NCBI GenBank assembly: GCA_017654935.2 | Contig: CM065710.1 | Location: 22,605,394-22,669,393, forward strand | DNA from: Phymorhynchus buccinoides | Lineage: Eukaryota > Mollusca > Gastropoda > Neogastropoda > Raphitomidae | Length of the DNA stretch: 64,000 nucleotides | Reading direction: 5' to 3' | Shown: positions 51,101 to 64,000 of the stretch, piece after piece | Position numbering within the stretch: position 1 is the stretch's first letter | Layout: the number at the start of each line of letters is the position of its first letter | Translations under genes and position numbers: made by a program | The notes under the pieces: generated by a model | What the model saw: the letters and a program-made list of their open reading frames with translations, nothing else | Databases searched by the model: none | What the model was told of the DNA's origin: nothing

Positions 51101-54100
51101 CCTCCACAGACTATGTAACAAGGCAGCCCCTGTACCCTCCACAGACTATGTAACAAGGCAGCCCCTGTACCCTCCACAGACTATGTAACAAGGCAGCCCC
51201 TGTACCCTCCACAGACTATGTAACAAGGCAGCCCCTGTACCCTCCACACACTTTGTAACAAGGCAGCCCCTGTACCCTCCACAGACTATGTAGCAAGGCA
51301 GCCCCTGTACCCTCCAGGGACTATGTAACAAGGCAGCCCCTGTACCCTCCACAGACTATGTAACAAGGCAGCCCCTGTACCCTCCACAGACTATGTAACA
51401 AGGCAGCCCCTGTACCCTCCACAGACTATGTAACAAGGCAGCCCCTGTACCCTCCACAGACTATGTAACAAGGCAGCCCCTGTACCCTCCACAGACTATG
51501 TAACAAGGCAGCCTCTGTACCCTCCACACACTTTGTAACAAGGCAGCCTCTGTACCCTCCACACACTTTGTAACAAGGCAGCCTCTGTACCCTCCACACA
51601 CTATGTAACAAGGCAGCCCCTGTACCCTCCACAGACTATGTAACAAGGCAGCCTCTGTACCCTCCACACACTTTGTAACAAGGCAGCCCCTGTACCCTCC
51701 ACACACTATGTAACAAATTCAGCCTCTGTACCCTCCACAGACTATGTAACAAGGCAGCCCCTGTACCCTCCACAGACTATGTAACAAGGCAGCCCCTGTA
51801 CCCTCCACAGACTATGTAACAAGGCAGCCCCTGTACCCTCCACAGACTATGTAACAAGGCAGCCCCTGTACCCTCCACAGACTATGTAACAAGGCAGCCC
51901 CTGTACCCTCCACAGACTATGTAACAAGGCAGCCCCTGTACCCTCCACAGACTATGTAACAAGGCAGCCCCTGTACCCTCCACAGACTATGTAACAAGGC
52001 AGCCCCTGTACCCTCCACAGACTATGTAACAAGGCAGCCCCTGTACCCTCCACAGACTATGTAACAAGGCAGCCCCTGTACCCTCCACAGACTATGTAAC
52101 AAGGCAGCCCCTGTACCCTCCACAGACTATGTAACAAGGCAGCCCCTGTACCCTCCACAGACTATGTAACAAGGCAGCCCCTGTACCCTCCACAGACTAT
52201 GTAACAAGGCAGCCCCTGTACCCTCCACAGACTATGTAACAAGGCAGCCCCTGTACCCTCCACAGACTATGTAACAAGGCAGTCCCTGTACCCTCCACAG
52301 ACTATGTAACAAGGCAGCCCCTGTACCCTCCACAGACTATGTAACAAGGCAGCCCCAGTGTACCCTCCACAGACTATGTAACAAGGCAGCCCCAGTGTAC
52401 CCTCCACAGACTATGTAACAAGGCAGCCCCTGTACCCTCCACAGACTATGTAACAAGGCAGCCCCTGGACCCTCCACAGACTGTGTAACAAGGCAGTCCC
52501 TGTACCCTCCACACACTATGTAACAAGGCAGCCCCTGTACCCTCCAGGGACTATGTAACACGGCAGCCCCTGTAACCTCCAGGGACTATGTAACATGGCA
52601 GCCCCTGTACCCTCCAGTGACTATGTAACAAGGCAGCCCCTGTACCCTCCAGTGACTATGTAACACGGCAGCCCCTGTACCCTCCAGTGACTATGTAACA
52701 CGGCAGCCCCTGTACCCTCCAGTGACTATGTAACACGGCAGCCCCTGTACCCTCCAGTGACTATGTAACACGGCAGCCCCTGTACCCTCCAGTGACTATG
52801 TAACACGGCAGCCCCTGTACCCTCCAGTGACTATGTAACACGGCAGCCCCTGTACCCTCCAGTGACTATGTAACACGGCAGCCCCTGTAACCTCCAGGGA
52901 CTATGTAACACGGCAGCCCCTGTACCCTCCAGGGACTATGTAGCAAGGCAGTCCCTGTATCCTCCACAGACTATGTAACAAGGCAGTCCCTGTATCCTCC
53001 ACAGACTATGTAACAAGGCAGTCCCTGTATCCTCCACAGACTATGTAACAAGGCAGCCCCTGTACCCTCCACAGACTATGTAACAAGGCAGCCCCTGTAC
53101 CCTCCACAGACTATGTAACAAGGCAGCCCCTGTACCCTCCACAGACTATGTAACAAGGCAGCCCCTGTACCCTCCACAGACTATGTAACACGGCAGCCCC
53201 TGTACCCTCCAGGGACTATGTAACACGGCAGTCCCTGTACCCTCCACAGACTATGTAACAAGGCAGCCCCTGTACCCTCCACACACTATGTAACACGGCA
53301 GCCCCTGTACCCTCCAGGGACTATGTTATGTAACAAGGCAGTCCCTGTACCCTCCACAGACTATGTAACAAGGCAGCCCCTGTACCCTCCACAGACTATG
53401 TAACACGGCAGCCCCTATATCCTCCAGGGACTATGTAGCAAGGCAGTCCCTGTACCCTCCAGGGACTATGTAACGAGGCAGTCCCTGTACCCTCCAGGGA
53501 CTATGTAACAAGGCAGTCCCTGTACTCTCCAGGAACTATGTAACAAGGCAGCCCCTGTACCCTCCACAGACTATGTAACAAGGCAGCCCCTGTACCCTCC
53601 ACAGACTATGTAACAAGGCAGCCCCTGTACCCTCCACAGACTATGTAACAAGGCAGCCCCTGTACCCTCCACAGACTATGTAACAAGGCAGCCTCTATGC
53701 CCTTCACAGACTATGTAACAAGGCAGCCCCTGTACCCTCCACAGACTATGTAACGAGGCAGCCCCTGTACCCTCCACAGACTGTAACAAGGCAGCCCCTG
53801 GATCCTCCACAGACTATGTAGCAAGGCAGCCCCTGTACCCTCCATAGACTATGTAACAAAGCACCCCCTTTACCCTCCACAGACTGTAACAAGGCAGCCC
53901 CTGTACCCTCCACAGACTGTAGCAAGGCAGCCCCTGTACCCTCCACAGACTATGTAACAAGGCAGCCCCTGTACCCTCCACAGACTATGTAACAAGGCAG
54001 CCCCTGTACCCTCCACAGACTGTAGCAAGGCAGCCCCTGTACCCTCCACAGACTATGTAACAAGGCGGCCCCTGTACCCTCCACAGACTATGTAACAAGG

Positions 54101-57100
54101 CAGCCCCTGTACCCTCCACAGACTTTGTAGCAAGGCAGCCTCTGTACCCTCCACAGACTATGTAACAAGGCAGCCCCTGTACCCTCCAAAGACTATGTGG
54201 CAAGGCAGCCCCTGTACCCTCCACAGACTATGTAACAAGGCAGCCCCTGTACCCTCCACAGACTATGTAACAAGGCAGCCTCTGTACCCTCCACACACTT
54301 TGTAGCAAGGCAGCCTCTGTACCCTCCACACACTATGTAACAAGGCAGCCTCTGTACCCTCCACACACTATGTAACAAGGCAGCCTTTGTACCCTCCACA
54401 GACTATGTAACAAGGCAGCCCCTGTACCCTCCACAGACTATAACAAGGCAGCCCCTGTACCCTCCACAGACTATGTAACAAGGCAGCCCCTGTACCCTCC
54501 ACACACTATGTAACAAGGCAGCCCCTGTACCCTCCACAGACTTTGTAACAAGGCAGCCTCTGTACCCTCCACAGACTATGTAACAAGGCAGCCCCTGTAC
54601 CCTCCACACACTTTGTAACAAGGCAGCCCCTGTACCCTCCACAGACTGTAACAAGGCAGCCCCTGTACCCTCCAGGGACTATGTAACAAGGCAGCCCCTG
54701 TACCCTCCACAGACTATGTAACAAGGCAGCCCCTGTACCCTCCACAGACTATGTAACAAGGCAGCCCCTGTACCCTCCACAGACTATGTAACAAGGCAGC
54801 CCCTGTACCCTCCACAGACTATGTAACAAGGCAGCCCCTGTACCCTCCACACACTATGTAACAAGGCAGCCTCTGTACCCTCCACACACTTTGTAACAAG
54901 GCAGCCTCTGTACCCTCCACACACTTTGTAACAAGGCAGCCTCTGTACCCTCCACACACTATGTAACAAGGCAGCCCCTGTACCCTCCACACACTTTGTA
55001 ACAAGGCAGCCTCTGTACCCTCCACACACTTTGTAACAAGGCAGCCCCTGTACCCTCCACACACTATGTAACAAATTCAGCCTCTGTACCCTCCACAGAC
55101 TATGTAGCAAGGCAGCCCCTGGACCCTCCACAGACTGTGTAGCAAGGCAGCCCCTGTACCCTCCACAGACTATGTAACAAGGCAGCCCCTGTACCCTCCA
55201 CAGACTATGTAACAAGGCAGCCCCTGTACCCTCCACAGACTATGTAACAAGGCAGCCCCTGTACCCTCCACAGACTATGTAACAAGGCAGCCCCTGTACC
55301 CTCCACAGACTATGTAACAAGGCAGCCCCTGTACCCTCCACAGACTATGTAACAAGGCAGCCCCTGTACCCTCCACAGACTATGTAACAAGGCAGCCCCT
55401 GTACCCTCCACAGACTATGTAACAAGGCAGCCCCTGTACCCTCCACAGACTATGTAACAAGGCAGCCCCTGGACCCTCCACAGACTATGTAACAAGGCAG
55501 CCCCTGTACCCTCCACAGACTATGTAACAAGGCAGCCCCTGTACCCTCCACAGACTATGTAACAAGGCAGCCCCAGTGTACCCTCCACAGACTATGTAAC
55601 AAGGCAGCCCCAGTGTACCCTCCACAGACTATGTAACAAGGCAGACCCTGTACCCTCCACAGACTATGTAACAAGGCAGCCCCAGTGTACCCTCCACAGA
55701 CTATGTAACAAGGCAGCCCCTGTACCCTCCACAGACTATGTAACAAGGCAGCCCCTGGACCCTCCACAGACTATGTAACAAGGCAGCCCCTGTACCCTCC
55801 ACACACTATGTAACAAGGCAGCCCCTGTACCCTCCACAGACTATGTAACAAGGCAGCCCCTGTACCCTCCACAGACTATGTAACAAGGCAGCCCCTGGAT
55901 CCTCCACAGACTGTGTAACAAGGCAGCCCCTGTACCCTCCACAGACTATGTAGCAAGGCAGCCCCTGTACCCTCCACAGACTATGTAACAAGGCAGCCCC
56001 TGTACCCTCCACAGACTATGTAACAAGGCAGCCCCTGTACCCTCCACAGACTATGTAACAAGGCAGCCCCTGTACCCTCCACAGACTATGTAACAAGGCA
56101 GCCCCTGTACCCTCCACAGACTATGTAACAAGGCAGCCCCTGTACCCTCCACAGACTATGTAACAAGGCAGCCCCTGTACCCTCCACAGACTATGTAACA
56201 AGGCAGCCCCTGTACCCTCCACACACTATGTAACAAGGCAGCCCCTGTACCCTCCACAGACTATGTAACAAGGCAGCCCCTGTACCCTCCACAGACTATG
56301 TAACAAGGCAGCCCCTGTACCCTCCACAGACTATGTAACAAGGCAGCCCCTGTACCCTCCACAGACTATGTAACAAGGCAGCCCCTGTACCCTCCACAGA
56401 CTATGTAACAAGGCAGCCCCTGTACCCTCCACAGACTATGTAACAAGGCAGCCCCTGTACCCTCCACAGACTATGTAACAAGGCAGCCCCTGTAACCTCC
56501 ACACACTATGTAACAAGGCAGCCCCTGTACCCTCCACACACTATGTAACAAGGCAGCCCCTGTACCCTCCACAGACTATGTAACAAGGCAGCCCCTGTAC
56601 CCTCCACAGACTATGTAACAAGGCAGCCCCTGTACCCTCCACAGACTATGTAACAAGGCAGCCCCTGTACCCTCCACAGACTATGTAACAAGGCAGCCCC
56701 TGTACCCTCCACAGACTATGTAACAAGGCAGCCCCTGTACCCTCCACAGACTATGTAACAAGGCAGCCCCTGTACCCTCCACAGACTATGTAACAAGGCA
56801 GCCCCTGTACCCTCCACAGACTATGTAACAAGGCAGCCCCTGTACCCTCCACAGACTATGTAACAAGGCAGCCCCTGTACCCTCCACAGACTATGTAACA
56901 AGGCAGCCCCTGTACCCTCCACAGACTATGTAACAAGGCAGCCCCTGTACCCTCCACAGACTATGTAACAAGGCAGCCCCTGTACCCTCCACAGACTATG
57001 TAACAAGGCAGCCCCTGTACCCTCCACAGACTATGTAACAAGGCAGCCCCTGTACCCTCCACAGACTATGTAACAAGGCAGCCCCTGTACCCTCCACAGA

Positions 57101-58140
57101 CTATGTAACAAGGCAGCCCCTGTACCCTCCACAGACTATGTAACAAGGCAGCCCCTGTACCCTCCACAGACTATGTAACAAGGCAGCCCCTGTACCCTCC
57201 ACAGACTATGTAACAAGGCAGCCCCTGTACCCTCCACAGACTATGTAACAAGGCAGCCCCTGTACCCTCCACAGACTATGTAACAAGGCAGCCCCTGTAC
57301 CCTCCACAGACTATGTAACAAGGCAGCCCCTGTACCCTCCACAGACTATGTAACAAGGCAGCCCCTGTACCCTCCACAGACTATGTAACAAGGCAGCCCC
57401 TGTACCCTCCACAGACTATGTAACAAGGCAGCCCCTGTACCCTCCACAGACTATGTAACAAGGCAGCCCCTGTACCCTCCACAGACTATGTAACAAGGCA
57501 GCCCCTGTACCCTCCACAGACTATGTAACAAGGCAGCCCCTGTACCCTCCACAGACTATGTAACAAGGCAGCCCCTGTACCCTCCACAGACTATGTAACA
57601 AGGCAGCCCCTGTACCCTCCACAGACTATGTAACACGGCAGCCCCTGTACCCTCCACAGACTATGTAGCAAGGCAGCCCCTGTACCCTCCACAGATTATG
57701 TAACAAGGCAGCCCCTGTACCCTCCACAGACTATGTAACAAGGCAGCCCCTGTACCCTCCACACACTATGTAACAAGGCAGCCCCTGTACCCTCCACAGA
57801 CTATGTAACAAGGCAGCCCCTGTACCCTCCACAGACTATGTAACAAGGCAGCCCCTGTACCCTCCACAGACTATGTAACAAGGCAGCCCCTGTACCCTCC
57901 ACAGACTATGTAACAAGGCAGCCCCTGTACCCTCCACAGACTATGTAACAAGGCAGCCCCTGTACCCTCCACAGACTATGTAACAAGGCAGCCCCTGTAC
58001 CCTCCACAGACTATGTAACAAGGCAGCCCCTGTACCCTCCACAGACTATGTAACAAGGCAGCCCCTGTACCCTCCACAGACTATGTAACAAGGCAGCCCC
58101 TGGACCCTCCACAGACTATGTAGCAAGGCAGCCCCTGGAC
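42171..58140. repeat. 35-bp minisatellite array in TEX9 intron 2 (copy B)
   Basis: About 16.0 kb, roughly 456 units, same unit and flanks as 16963-32692. It is more diverse than copy A: AGTGA/ACACGG blocks at about 43.8-44.65, 45.4-46.2, 49.19-50.2 and 52.55-53.55 kb, and units with CACACACTTTGT near 50.9-51.7 and 54.3-55.1 kb. Marker variants repeat at about 3.36-kb spacing (49231/52592, 50157/53523, 50931/54291, 51715/55073), showing a higher-order duplication of about 96 units. Confidence 0.98.
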
Positions 58141-58215
58141 CCCTGTTCAGGTTTTCCACGATTTGGAAGAAGCACCCGGTAAACAGCAGTGAGCACATGA
58201 TCAGCTTGAGTGTAT

Positions 58216-58251
<36 letters not shown>

Positions 58252-58495
58252 TGAATGATCTGTATTTTTGTATTAGACATTTTATGAGATTCATGCATTG
58301 GGGTCTACATGAGAATAGTGAATGGAAATAGTATAATTATTTTAAGACGGATGTGGGTCATACCTCACAGATGTCGTCACAAACGGATGGCAGTTGTGTT
58401 GAGTCGCATCCAGTGGGTTGGCTCCTTAGATGAGAGTTTGGGTACGACATCATGCCATGTTTATCTGTTCTTTTCGTCTCTTGTGTCTATTATAG
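58141..58495 (+). other. Right flank of the array, end of intron 2 (copy B)
   Basis: Matches 32693-33046. (GT)n at about 58219-58250 is perfect here while copy A has an interruption. Ends in the TATTATAG acceptor. Confidence 0.7.
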
Positions 58496-58559
58496 GAGAC
58501 TAAACGAGGAGCTGGAGGCAAAAACAGCTAGCCTGGTGCAAGAAGCAGAACAAGTGATG
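58496..58559 (+). CDS. TEX9: TEX9-like gene exon 3 (copy B)
   Basis: Identical to 33047-33110, RLNEELEAKTASLVQEAEQV then M, phase 0 end at a GTAAGT donor. Confidence 0.75.
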
Positions 58560-61749
<3,190 letters not shown>

Positions 61750-61817
61750 AAAGGCCAAGAGTCCATTCTGGCCAAATCCAGGCTGTTGGACAACATCAAT
61801 ACAGAAGACTTTCTGAA
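61750..61817 (+). CDS. TEX9: TEX9-like gene exon 4
   Basis: A 68-bp exon between GGTGTTTCAG and GTGAGC. It follows exon 3 in phase 0 and reads KGQESILAKSRLLDNINTED then FL, ending in a split codon AA|A. Only this copy is intact; the copy A equivalent (36212-36268) is damaged and cut by the gap. Beyond exon 3 the similarity to TEX9 is less clear to me, so membership of this exon rests mainly on splice signals and phase. Confidence 0.65.
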
Positions 61818-61901
61818 GTGAGCGTGTACAGTTATCTGCTTTGTGTATGCTTCTGTTACATAATATGCCTCTCATCTCTTTATTGTAAAAGGCTTGTCAA
61901 A

Positions 61902-61926
61902 ATGTGTGTGTGTGTGTGTGTGTGTG
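61902..61926. repeat. (GT)n microsatellite
   Basis: About 12 GT units in intron 4, followed at 61960-61982 by a short (CTGT)n stretch. Confidence 0.95.
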
Positions 61927-62158
61927 TTTATTAAATTACAAATTGTACTTACTACAACTGTCTGTCTGTCTGTCTGCCTGTCATATATTAATGTGAATTG
62001 ATGCACATATGCATAGATAATTGTTTATCTTTGCTATAATTTTTGGTGTTGATCTTTTAAAGTTAATTTATTTTTAATTCTTTATTTTATGCACTAATTT
62101 TATTTATGCTAATGTTTTATTCCATTATTCATGGATTTCTTCATTCATTTATTTACAG

Positions 62159-62207
62159 AGAGTTTGACGACGACCTCACAGAGAGAAACGAGGATCGCAC
62201 TCACAGG
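62159..62207 (+). CDS. TEX9: TEX9-like gene exon 5
   Basis: A 49-bp exon between ATTTATTTACAG and GTATGT. It completes the split Lys codon and reads EFDDDLTERNEDRTHR, ending in phase 0. Acidic and polar, consistent with a linker or coiled-coil region. Phase continuity through five exons (0, 2, 0, 2, 0) supports it. The rest of the gene should lie beyond 64000; no further exon is convincing inside the window. Confidence 0.6.
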
Positions 62208-62320
62208 GTATGTATGGGCTTGTATGTCAGTGTAGTAGTAGGCCTCTGTGGGACATGGATGGTGCGCCCTGGATTCAGGCAAGGACCGTGAGATGTCAGG
62301 TTGGGAACAGCGTCTGCTGT

Positions 62321-63471
62321 CACTAGTCAGCCCATGTGGCAGTCCCTGTCACACACTCTTTCACTAGTCAGCCCATGTTCTGGAGTGGCAGTCCCTGTCA
62401 CACTCTTTCACTAGTCAGCCCATGTTCTGGAGTGGCAGTCCCTGTCACACACTCTTTCACTAGTCAGCCCATGTTCTGGAGTGGCAGTCCCTGTCACACA
62501 CTCTTTCACTAGTCAGCCCATGTTCTGGAGTGGCAGTCCCTGTCACACACTCTTTCACTAGTCAGCCCATGTTCTGGAGTGGCAGTCCCTGTCACACACT
62601 CTTTCACTAGTCAGCCCATGTTCTGGAGTGGCAGTCCCTGTCACACACTCTTTCACTAGTCAGCCCATGTTCTGGAGTGGCAGTCCCTGTCACACACTCT
62701 TTCACTAGTCAGCCCATGGTCTGGAGTGGCAGTCCCTGTCACACTCTCTTTCACTAGTCAGCCCATGGTCTGGAGTGGCAGTCCCTGTCACACACTCTTT
62801 CACTAGTCAGCCCATGTTCTGGAGTGGCAGTCCCTGTCACACACTCTTTCACTAGTCAGCCCATGTTCTGGAGTGGCAGTCCCTGTCACACACTCTTTCA
62901 CTAGTCAGCCCATGTTCTGGAGTGGCAGTCCCTGTCACACACTCTTTCATTAGTCAGCCCATGTTCTGGAGTGGCAGTCCCTGTCACACACTCTTTCACT
63001 TGTCTGTAGAGCATGCTTTGCCATTTACTTTGGTCGGCTGCTGTGACTAGTCAGCCCATGTTCTGGAGTGGCAGTCCCTGTCACACTCTTTCACTTGTCT
63101 GTAGAGCATGCTTTGCCATTTACTTTGGTCGGCTGCTGTGACTAGTCAGCCCATGTCCTGGAGTGGCAGTCCCTGTCACACTCTTTCACTTGTCTGTAGA
63201 GCATGCTTTGCCATTTACTTTGGTCGGCTGCTGTGACTAGTCAGCCCATGTTCTGGAGTGGCAGTCCCTGTCACACTCTTTCACTTGTCTGTAGAGCATG
63301 CTTTGCCATTTACTTTGGTCGGCTGCTGTGACTAGTCAGCCCATGTTCTGGAGTGGCAGTCCCTGTCACACTCTTTCACTTGTCTGTAGAGCATGCTTTG
63401 CCATTTACTTTGGTCGGCTGCTGTGACTAGTCAGCCCATGTTCTGGAGTGGCAGTCCCTGTCACACTCTTT
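62321..63471. repeat. LINE-tail-derived minisatellite (49-bp and 95-bp units)
   Basis: 62321-62996 holds about 14 units of 49 bp containing CACTAGTCAGCCCATG, GGAGTGGCAGTCCC and CACACTCTTT. 62997-63471 holds five exact-period 95-bp units (starts at 62997, 63092, 63187, 63282, 63377) that add GTAGAGCATGCTTTGCC and TTTGGTCGGCTGCTGTG. On the minus strand the 95-bp unit reads KWQSMLYRQVKECDRDCHSR, then TWAD and a stop, which is the C-terminal end of the LINE lying at 63427-63815. The array is therefore an amplified LINE 3' end. Confidence 0.93.
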
Positions 63472-63815
63472 CACTTGTCTGTAGAGCATGCTTTGCCATT
63501 TACTTTGGTCGACTGCTGTGTCCTCCCAATTGTCAACATTGATATTGAGAGCTCTCAGATCCAGGCTACAGGCATCCTTGTAGCGCAGCTGAGGGCGGCT
63601 TACGGGTCTCTTTCCAGAGGCTAGTTCGCCGTACAGGATGTCCTTAGGAATGCGCCATCTTCCTTTCAGCAAATGTGGCTGAGCCAGCTAAGTCTGCGCT
63701 GTCTGAGGAGCGTGTGCATGGTGAGGAGGCCAGCATGAACAAGGACTTGAGCATTTGGCACTTTGCCGCTCCGTTTGATGCCGAGGATGCAATGAAGGTA
63801 TGAAAGGTATGTAAA
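63427..63815 (-). pseudogene. LINE ORF2 C-terminal remnant, minus strand
   Basis: From about 63797 down the minus strand: ILGIKRSGKVPNAQVLVHAG, LLTMHTLLRQRRLSWLSHIC, then after a frameshift/stop RIPKDILYGELASGKRPVSR, YKDACSLDLRALNINVDNWE, and KWQSMLYRQVKECDRDC. This is the familiar post-RT C-terminus of a common CR1/RTE-type animal LINE (LRQRRLxWxGH...GELxxGKR...KD...L). 5' truncated and frame-broken. Its extreme 3' end is what the adjacent minisatellite repeats. Confidence 0.9.
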
Positions 63816-63940
63816 TGTAAAGCAGATGTGTCAGAATTTTCATTTGAACTGAGACTTGGGCGCCCATGATAAGGCACTGAATGGTGGATTTACAGACCTG
63901 TGCTTAATTTTATGAAGTTCTACTAAAGTTTAAGTGGGAA

Positions 63941-64000
63941 ACTAAACGTTGTTACTTTCTAAATTAAGTAAACCGATTAATTTAGAAAGTAACGTTTAGT
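63941..64000. repeat. Palindrome at the window end
   Basis: Left arm 63941-63967 (ACTAAACGTTGTTACTTTCT then AAATTAA) and right arm 63977-64000 (TTAATTTAGAAAGTAACGTT then TAGT) are complementary except for a 3-nt GTT insertion; the loop is 9 nt. It may be a small MITE or one end of a larger foldback that continues past 64000. Confidence 0.8.

Noticed and set aside
16963..58140. Reading the regularly spaced 35-bp repeats as a CRISPR array
   Set aside because: Units are head-to-tail with no unique spacers, and the context is a eukaryotic intron.
63669..63798. A possible sixth + strand exon (CAG acceptor, GTATGA donor, open in one frame)
   Set aside because: The sequence is the antisense of the LINE C-terminus (LLRQRRLSWLSHIC), and the phase after exon 5 gives a stop.

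Overview
This is eukaryotic, repeat-dominated DNA from an animal genome. A mollusc, perhaps a marine gastropod, is my inference. It rests on an I/Nimb-type non-LTR retrotransposon with RNase H, CR1/L2-type LINE debris, long (CT)n and (GT)n arrays, and an animal TEX9-like gene with tiny exons. No bacterial operon, CRISPR array, tRNA or rRNA was recognised.

Layout. 1-7057 is a nearly intact non-LTR element: a 5' UTR with hairpins, ORF1 with a gag-like RNA-binding fold and three zinc knuckles, and ORF2 with endonuclease, reverse transcriptase and RNase H. It is followed by AT-rich non-coding DNA. 8.3-11.56 kb holds old dispersed repeats, LINE 3' tails and long dinucleotide arrays that begin at those tails. 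From 12,010 on the + strand runs the only host gene found, a TEX9-like coiled-coil gene read from exons of 30-104 bp with consistent GT-AG boundaries and phases. Its intron 1 carries two decayed LINE fragments and two foldback (MITE-like) elements. Its intron 2 is almost entirely a 35-bp minisatellite of about 15.7 kb.

The whole block from 11,565 to 36,268 (upstream flank, exons 1-3, the array, start of exon 4) appears again as 36,769-61,805, after a run of exactly 500 N. I read this as one locus represented twice, as unmerged haplotypes or overlapping contigs, and not as a biological tandem duplication: copy A breaks inside exon 4 with many small indels, and copy B starts 11 bp after a (TC)n array. 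Copy B then continues into exons 4 and 5. The real gene order would be exon 1, exon 2, 35-bp array, exon 3, exon 4, exon 5, continuing beyond the window.

62.3-63.5 kb is a second minisatellite (49-bp and 95-bp units) derived from the 3' end of a minus-strand LINE whose remnant follows at 63.4-63.8 kb. The window ends in a palindrome.

I found no convincing new multi-gene system. The most notable things are the intronic array and its higher-order structure, the probable false duplication around it, the LINE-tail-derived minisatellite, and the retrotransposon's two specific ORF2 defects (an early in-frame stop and a missing endonuclease glutamate).
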